NCBI RefSeq assembly: GCF_041146795.1
Contig: NC_135184.1
Location: forward strand, 5,655,467-5,719,466
Reading direction: 5' to 3'
Source: Maylandia zebra
Lineage: Eukaryota; Chordata; Actinopteri; Cichliformes; Cichlidae
DNA length: 64,000 nucleotides
Shown: piece by piece, positions 58,292 through 64,000 of the stretch
How positions within the stretch are numbered: the first letter of the stretch is position 1
Layout: each line of letters starts with the position of its first letter
Made by a program: the position numbers and the translations under genes
The notes under the pieces: model-generated
What the model was told of the DNA's origin: nothing
The model's database searches: none
Seen by the model: only the letters and a program-made list of their open reading frames with translations

Positions 58292-58801
58292 TGTCACGGT
58301 TCGCTTGAGGACTCACACGCAGGACTCAGAGGCACAGTCAGTATTTATTACAGTTCCACCAGGTGTATATACAAACAGTGCAGGGGATAGTGCTATATAC
58401 AAAGCGGTGACAGGGAAAAGGCTCCGGGGAAATCCAGGTAGGGAAAAGACACTTGCTCCTCTCCAAACACTCACACAAAAAGGGAATCCGCTCGGGGAAT
58501 GCAGAGTCGGGTCCAGGGGATCTATGTACAGAAGGAAACACACGTTAGAGGTTTTGCACAGGGAAGCAAAAGAGAACTTGCTCAGAGCCGGGCTGCACTG
58601 ATGCGAGTCACACACAACGATCCAGCGATGAGTAGAAGCCACTCCCTGGCTTAAATGCTGGCTGCACTGATGAGGCCCAGGTGTTTCCTCTTCAGAGGGG
58701 CGTGGGCCGAGGGCGTGAACCCACCATGAGTTCCGCCCTGGCGAGAGAGCGAGAGAGAGAACACTACTAGTCAGCGGCCTGCTGATCCCCTGGCCGTGAC
58801 A
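58292..58801 (-). mobile_element. Solo LTR with 5-bp target duplication
   Basis: 510 bp starting TGTCACGG and ending CCGTGACA, flanked by GTGGG on both sides (58287-58291 and 58802-58806). On the minus strand AATAAA lies about 60 bases before the end, as in an LTR. No internal region is present. The 8-bp inverted ends would also allow a non-autonomous DNA element, but the 5-bp duplication and the position of the signal favour a solo LTR. Confidence 0.6.
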
Positions 58802-58806
58802 GTGGG

Positions 58807-59203
58807 GTTCAAATCCCTTATTCAGATTAAGATTTTATGTGACATTACATTGGCAAAAATTAAATTTACTTGAATAATGTGAGTATTGGAGTAAGTACTT
58901 GAGTAATTTTTGAATAACTTTAATTTTGTAATGTGCATATTTTATGAATAATGATGTTTCAATACTTTAATCTACTGAATAAGTAAGAATTAGACTTAAT
59001 AATCTTTTTACTTTAAAAAGGGAAATTGTGTACAATCTTTTATTCTCCAGAATGCACATAATAAAAATGTTTTGGGGAATGTATATGCTTTTTAAAAACC
59101 AATTGCTTCTTACCTGATGCATGCTATAACTTTCAGCAAAACTGAACTAAAATTTGTTAACAAGCTTACCAAATAAGAAATGTTTTGTGAATTTTCTTTG
59201 CAG
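58807..59203. other. AT-rich intron or intergenic DNA
   Basis: No coding features; the stretch leads into a splice acceptor at 59202-59203. Confidence 0.4.
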
Positions 59204-59406
59204 AGCGACTGGAAAGCCGGCTGTTATCAAAGCCCACGTGCCCTAAAAAGGAGGGCGCGCTGGCCAGTAATGAGTTCATCACTAAGTTTAAGATAAGAGT
59301 TGATCAGAATAGAGGCGATGATGAAAGTCTGGAGCATCAGTTGGAGGCTGCCAACCAGTCTGATGAATCGTTCGAGGCCCAGACAGAAGTCAACGGACAA
59401 ATATGA
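59204..59406 (+). CDS. Orphan terminal exon of an unrecognised host gene
   Basis: A clear acceptor (GAATTTTCTTTGCAG) opens a frame of 66 residues to the TGA at 59404-59406, entered with two bases of a split codon. The peptide is hydrophilic and acidic at its end (KPTCPKKEGALASNEFITKF, then NRGDDESLEHQLEAANQSDE) and looks like a C-terminal cytoplasmic or nuclear tail. GC content is higher than its surroundings. Poly(A) signals follow at 59563-59568 and 59583-59588. No earlier exon could be found in the 2 kb upstream, so the gene may have been disrupted by the Tc1 and LTR insertions or may have distant exons. Not recognised. Confidence 0.5.
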
Positions 59407-59562
59407 TCACAGACATTTTAAACACGCGAGTTGAGAGTTAAGGGGGAAAAATATTGTAATAATTGCACACTAAGATATAAAGTGATGGCAGCGAGCACAG
59501 TGTTGCAGGATTTAATTAAAAACACATCTGACTAAGACCAACTGAAATTTAGAGTTGTGTAT

Positions 59563-59588
59563 AATAAAGTTTATTCATGATTAATAAA
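59563..59588 (+). terminator. Poly(A) signals for the orphan exon
   Basis: Two AATAAA motifs 157-182 bases after the stop codon. Confidence 0.45.
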
Positions 59589-60796
59589 ACAAATCTGTAA
59601 TATTTTTCTTTCTCTTTTGTCCATTTGAATCTCGCTACAGCTTAAATAAAAGAAAAGAATGTGTTTTGAATAAATTAAACTCTATTCTCTCTTTTTCTTT
59701 CTTTCTTTTTTTCTTGGTGGGTTTTCATTTGCAATCAAACGCAACATTATACAATTATATAGTATAGTAAGAAATATCCTTTAACTTCATTTAGTATTTG
59801 TTTTTTCATTTTTGTTTTTATTGTTTCCCCTTCAGTTTTGTGCTTATAACATGTTCTAATCTGACATATTATGCAGTAAATTATTTTTGCAATAACTTAA
59901 CAGGCCATTGTGGGAGCCAACATTCACTTATCAAAGACATATTTGTATATTCTGTGGGCTGCTTTATGGTTGTGTCATTTAGAAACATAAGCCACAACAG
60001 ACTTCCACCGGAGAGTACTTAAAAATGTATTTTTATGTAAAGATATTTTAATTAACTACTATATTAAGAGAGAACCTGTTGTTACATGGATGAATTGTAC
60101 AAACTGTAGAGAAATAAGTTTAAGCGTGCAACTTTTTATTCATTTTTAACTGTATTAATTTTTTTATGTTGATACAGCCGCCTCATATCTGTTTCCTCAG
60201 TGTTTTTTAAACCATGTACTCCATCTATGAGTAAGAACATGAATAAATTCCTTTCCAAATTTGTAGTTCTTTTTTCCAACTGCTTTGAGTATATATGTAA
60301 CACTTCTTTACACACAAATGCAGGTATTCTTTTGCACCAAGACGTTAAAGAAATGCTAAGAAAAAATGAAAATACTACGTTGCAACCTGTGTCTATCTAT
60401 CTATCTATATATATATATATTCGTACCCTTTTTCATCATCTAGTTTCCTGTGACAGATCTTCTACTGATCCACTGAGGCAGACATGTAAAAAACATGAAC
60501 TAAAGCATATTTCTGTATATAAACAGGACTTTAAATCTTTATCAACAGCTACTTTAGAGGAAATTCTTCAATAAACTGCAACCAAAGGCTCAACTCAGAG
60601 GACAAAATCCAACCTGTTATAAATAGTGTGACAGCAAACTTTCTCTTGTGTAAAGTTACAAATAGGAGTAATTATCCACAGGAGCTTTTATACATAATGA
60701 AGTTATAATTCGTCCTGTAGAAATTGTACATTTAAGCTATATAGTTCCCGCTGTGATAACTCTGCTATGAATGCCTCTTATTAACTTTTATGCTTT
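59589..60796. other. AT-rich intergenic DNA
   Basis: A short (TATC)n/(TA)n tract lies near 60393-60420. A 124-codon frame (60200-60574) has low complexity and no domain. Confidence 0.4.
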
Positions 60797-60890
60797 TACA
60801 ACCCACTATGAGCAAACACTCAGCAACAGTGGGAAGGAAGAACTCCCTTGTTGAAGGAAAAAACCTCTGGTAGAACCAGGAAATCTGTCT
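60797..60890 (-). repeat. SINE-like fish repeat fragment
   Basis: CCCACTATGAGCAAACACTC, then GTGGGAAGGAAGAACTCCC and AAAAAACCTCTGGTAGAACC: the same family as 17574-17815. A related phrase continues at about 61150-61285 (GAAGAAACCTCGGGAAAGCC). Confidence 0.55.
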
Positions 60891-61309
60891 AAACTAGTTG
60901 GGGGTTAGAGCAACAGATGCAAGTCTTCAGATCATTTGCAGTGTGACTGTCTTTGTGCACACTTTAACCTGATTCAGTTTTCTTATTTGTCAAAATGCAC
61001 CATGGGTAAAAACAAAACAAAACAAAATAGTAATGAAGGAGAATCCTCAGCAAAGATGAATTAAACAAGTTTTATTTTGATCAAATTTTACTTTAAGTAA
61101 AACACATCTTTATTTGATGACTTTAATGTCATCAAATAAAGACAGTTTTGATGGAGCTCCTGACCCAGCCCAAGCTCTCTATGAAGACGAGGAAAAACTC
61201 CTCAGGGGGTCAGATCGATGGGAAGAAACCTCGGGAAAGCCCATTCAAAGAGAGATCCCCTTTCCTGGGATGGCTGGGGGGGTTAAAGGAACTCCAAAAA
61301 AGCTAAATT

Positions 61310-61323
61310 TTTATTTTTTTATT
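61310..61323 (-). terminator. Poly(A) signals of the PIM-like kinase gene
   Basis: Two AATAAA motifs on the minus strand about 110-120 bases downstream of the stop codon. Confidence 0.5.
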
Positions 61324-61432
61324 TTTTAAGATTGACCCATTCTATCTATTCCTGTCCAACAGAAAAAAGGAAGGAAGTTACTACAGCGTATCATACTTAT
61401 ATGATGAGGTGTGAATTGTGTGTTTGTGTGTG

Positions 61433-63806
61433 TTATCTTAGCCAGGGGTGAAGCTGGAGCTCCTCCAGTGTTGGGCGCTTCTCCGGGACTAAAGCTAAAC
61501 ATGCGTCCAAGAAATCCCGGCATTCTTGAAAGAAAGAAAAGATCAAAAAGATGAAGATGATAGTTCTAGTGATCCAAGGCATCAGTGAATCTGGAAGTGT
61601 GAAGTTTTCTTACCTGTGGACAGACGCTTTTTGATGCTCAGTTGCTTTGTGAGGAACCTCGCGGTACTAAAGTATCGTGCATGAAGCGCTTCATACAACA
61701 CCACTCCCATTTGCCACACCGTGGTGGGTCCACACCTGTAGCAGCTCCTAATGTACCACTCGGGAGGGATGTGAAGAGGAGTGCCTAACAAACAGACACA
61801 ATTGCAATTTCTTCTAAAACAAAAGACACAAATTGTTACATCTGTGAAAAGCAGGAGCAGAATATGTTACCATAGAAGATGCGATACAGAGATCGCTGCT
61901 TAACAAAGCAGCTCAGTCCAAAGTCAATGATGCGAACTCGAGGCACATCTGAGCCGGTCTCAATCAGAATGTTTGGTCCCTTGATGTCCCGATGAAAGAT
62001 GTGTTTATCCTCAAGTTCCTTTACAGCATCAACTAGTTGCTTCAGAATGACCTGGAAAAGATGAAAAACACAATAATGAGTTAATGCTTTTCTGCCTTGA
62101 TTGAATGCTGTACAGTCTAAGGTTCTTCCAGTCAACCTACCTTGGCCTTGTCCTCTGTTAAAGTTCTTCCATGTTCTGCTTTGTATTTTTGCAGGTCCAC
62201 AGCGGGGACAGGTCTCTCCAGCACCAGGATCAGCTCTTTGCCAAGGTCGAACCACTCCAGCAAGGACACAGGTGCAGATATTCCCACTGACCCTTCTGCT
62301 TCACCTGCAAGTTTAACCATAATGGCCACTTCCACTGAGAGCTTCTTCCCGCTTTCATCCTGAAATGTTACAACAAAGTGGATGATGAGGAACGCCGCAT
62401 TCAATCCAGTAATGTAAAACTGATTCAAGTGTTGGACGCTTACCGCCACTTTGCAGTAGACTTTATTTTTGGGAATGTGTTTGATGGCAACCTAGAAGAC
62501 ACAGAGCATTGGTGAGCATTTCCTCAGTATGACGTAATGAAAGGTGGAAACACAGCAGACGTCTCAGTTTACGATATTATCCATTATCTGCGTTACTGCC
62601 TGTCTTACTACCATCATCTGAACACTTACTGGAAAACGATCTTCTATCCGGTAGCCAGCAAACACTGCTCCGCAGCCTCCTTCTCCAAGCTGGTGCTCCT
62701 CCACATATCTGGCTTGGAATTCACCTGAACAGACAAAACAGCAAATCTTGTTTTATTACAGCTGTGACACAAATTACTCTCCTCTGTAGCCTAAATGTTC
62801 CTTTTGCCCTTCCCCTGAATATAAAACCCAAGCTGCTTGCTACTTACGTTTTTGGTCTGCCACTGATTTTTTGTCCTGGTCCACATTCCTTTTTTTTTTC
62901 TTGGGTGGCTCTCTGTTGTCTCCCGTGGCCTTTCTTTTGCCATTTTTTGCGCACACCTGTTTGTTGTTCAAGTCTGGAGATGTGGAAAACACCAAAAGCA
63001 CATCAGCTCACTGGATGATAGACACAAACACTAAACACTAATATCTTAAACCTAGCAACCACACTTAATCTACCCCCTTATTCAACTAATTAGCCTACCT
63101 TTACCAGAGTCCAACAAGGAGGATGCTTGCTCCTTGTCACCGCTCATATGGTCGAGAAGTTTAGCCTTCTTTGCTTTCTTTGTTGTGCCCTCTTCATCTT
63201 GCACAACCTTGCGCTTCACTCCTCTGACCACATCTGAGCTGGTGGAAGGACCAGCCTGCTCAGCGACCCTCCTCCTTTTTATTGGGGTCTTCTTTTCAGG
63301 ACTGGCCTTTCTTTTAGCAGTCCTGCTCTTACAATCTATAAACGACAACAACACAGTGGTGAAAAAGAGTCCACGACATCAGGACTGGAAGCAGTTTGGC
63401 AAAGAATTTGAAATTGCTTTTGCTTAAATTATCACAAGTTTATTCTTGGGATAAAAAAACTGACCAGTGCGAATTGATACTAGGTTTACTAAGTCTTACA
63501 TCTTGATGACACTTGTTGCTCTGTTTTCACTGCTCAGTCCAAGAATAAACCTGTCACATTATTTTACCAAAAGACAAAGTGCCCCAGTAACCTTTCTTTG
63601 ATTAGACATGTTGCACTTACGTTAGTTTCAATCAAAACCAGGATTTAAATCCTCTAAAAATGAATCATTTTATACACAGAGCCTCAACATTGTTAGAAAT
63701 GTAGATTCTGTTATTTGGGGGATTTTTTTTTTTTTTTTTACTTACCTTGATCTCCTGGATCTTTCTTATCTGCCTCAGTCGTAACTTTTCTTGTTTCCTT
63801 TTTCAT
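61433..63806 (-). CDS. PIM-like serine/threonine protein kinase, nine exons, complete
   Basis: Coding exons on the minus strand: 63746-63806, 63099-63335, 62848-62973, 62630-62724, 62444-62491, 62141-62359, 61871-62051, 61614-61784 and 61433-61524. All introns are GT-AG and the phases agree, giving 409 residues. Residues 1-141 are Lys/Arg-rich with nuclear-signal-like runs (KRRR, PPKKKKR). The kinase follows: glycine loop LGEGGCGAVFAGY, VAIKH with the catalytic Lys, hinge LILVLERPVPAVDL, catalytic loop HRDIKGPN, IIDFGLS, and PPEW in place of APE, as in PIM kinases. It closes with CRDFLDACLALVPEKRPTLE and a HPWLR end. PIM kinases act without activation-loop phosphorylation. The ERPxPxxD hinge and PPEW support the PIM family, and the long basic N-terminus fits the fish-specific PIM-like expansion. 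The start is the only ATG in the first exon before the basic stretch. The exact orthologue is not assigned. Confidence 0.88.
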
Positions 63807-64000
63807 TTTAATTTTTTGAGAACTTTTAAAATAGAAAATGTCACCTTAATGAGTGAATAGTCCTTCAAATGTCTGGATGCTTGACTTTTCTAACTAAGCT
63901 GTATAAGTCAGTTCTGTAAGTGAGCTTTAAAAGTCAACTCCGGAGACTATGGCAACACAACATAAGAAGCTTGCCTTTTAGTGACATCACTGACTGCCAG
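63807..64000 (-). promoter_or_regulatory. 5' UTR and upstream region of the PIM-like kinase gene
   Basis: AT-rich DNA before the start codon at 63806. No clear TATA box or binding motif can be singled out; the region runs off the window. Confidence 0.3.

Noticed and set aside
58287-58642. Open frames of 67-109 codons
   Set aside because: They lie within the solo LTR-like element and have no domain content.
61326-61523. 65-codon minus-strand frame
   Set aside because: Wrong-frame reading of the last PIM-like kinase exon; the true frame ends with HPWLR and a stop at 61433.

Overview
This window looks like teleost nuclear DNA, most likely a percomorph such as a cichlid. The evidence is spliced genes with GT-AG introns, poly(A) signals, (CA)n and (GA)n microsatellites, and repeat families typical of ray-finned fish: CR1/L2-type LINEs, Tc1, hAT and piggyBac relics, Ty3 and BEL/Pao LTR elements, and SINE-like tails. 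All homology calls come from reading the sequence by eye; no database search was run.

The core is a tandem array of five intact, intronless TRIM genes, all on the minus strand: 7197-8864, 18773-20434, 28760-30418, 37767-39428 and 49469-51136. Each encodes a RING / B-box1 / B-box2 / coiled-coil / PRY-SPRY protein of 552-555 residues, of the fish-expanded TRIM16/TRIM25-like kind (putative E3 ubiquitin ligases, probably in innate immunity). The RING, B-box2 and coiled coil are almost identical in all copies. The end of B-box1 and the SPRY loops differ. An IRF/ISRE-like site lies about 40-55 bases upstream of every start codon and is altered in copy 4. A broken sixth copy (44654-44760) and two 41-bp scraps mark older array members.

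The array was built by layered duplication. An 8.2-kb unit carries copies 2 and 5 (18027-26311 and 48723-56948). A 4.3-kb unit carries copies 3 and 4 (26319-30628 and 35331-39638). Copies 1 and 4 share their upstream flank (8865-9386 and 39429-39950). The flanks therefore pair the copies as 2-5, 3-4 and 1-4, while short coding tracts pair them differently (2-3, 1-5, 4-5). That mosaic suggests gene conversion.

The left edge (1-6268) holds the 5' end of a Ty3-type element on the minus strand (LTR, gag, start of pol), inserted in the intron just before a coiled-coil terminal exon of a host gene (3348-3728, +). A truncated BEL/Pao element follows (about 4307-6268, +), and its gag ends exactly where the first TRIM duplication unit begins.

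The spaces between TRIM copies (9.4-17.8 kb, 30.6-35.3 kb, 40-48.7 kb) are mostly old repeats. They include a LINE split by a solo LTR with a clean 5-bp target duplication, hairpins, microsatellites and anonymous AT-rich DNA.

The right end (57-64 kb) holds a truncated Tc1 element, a solo LTR, an orphan host terminal exon (59204-59406, +), and a complete nine-exon PIM-like serine/threonine kinase on the minus strand (61433-63806). The kinase can be assembled from splice sites with consistent phase into a 409-residue protein with all catalytic motifs. PIM-like kinases and TRIM genes are both families that expand in fish, but nothing in the sequence shows that the two work together.
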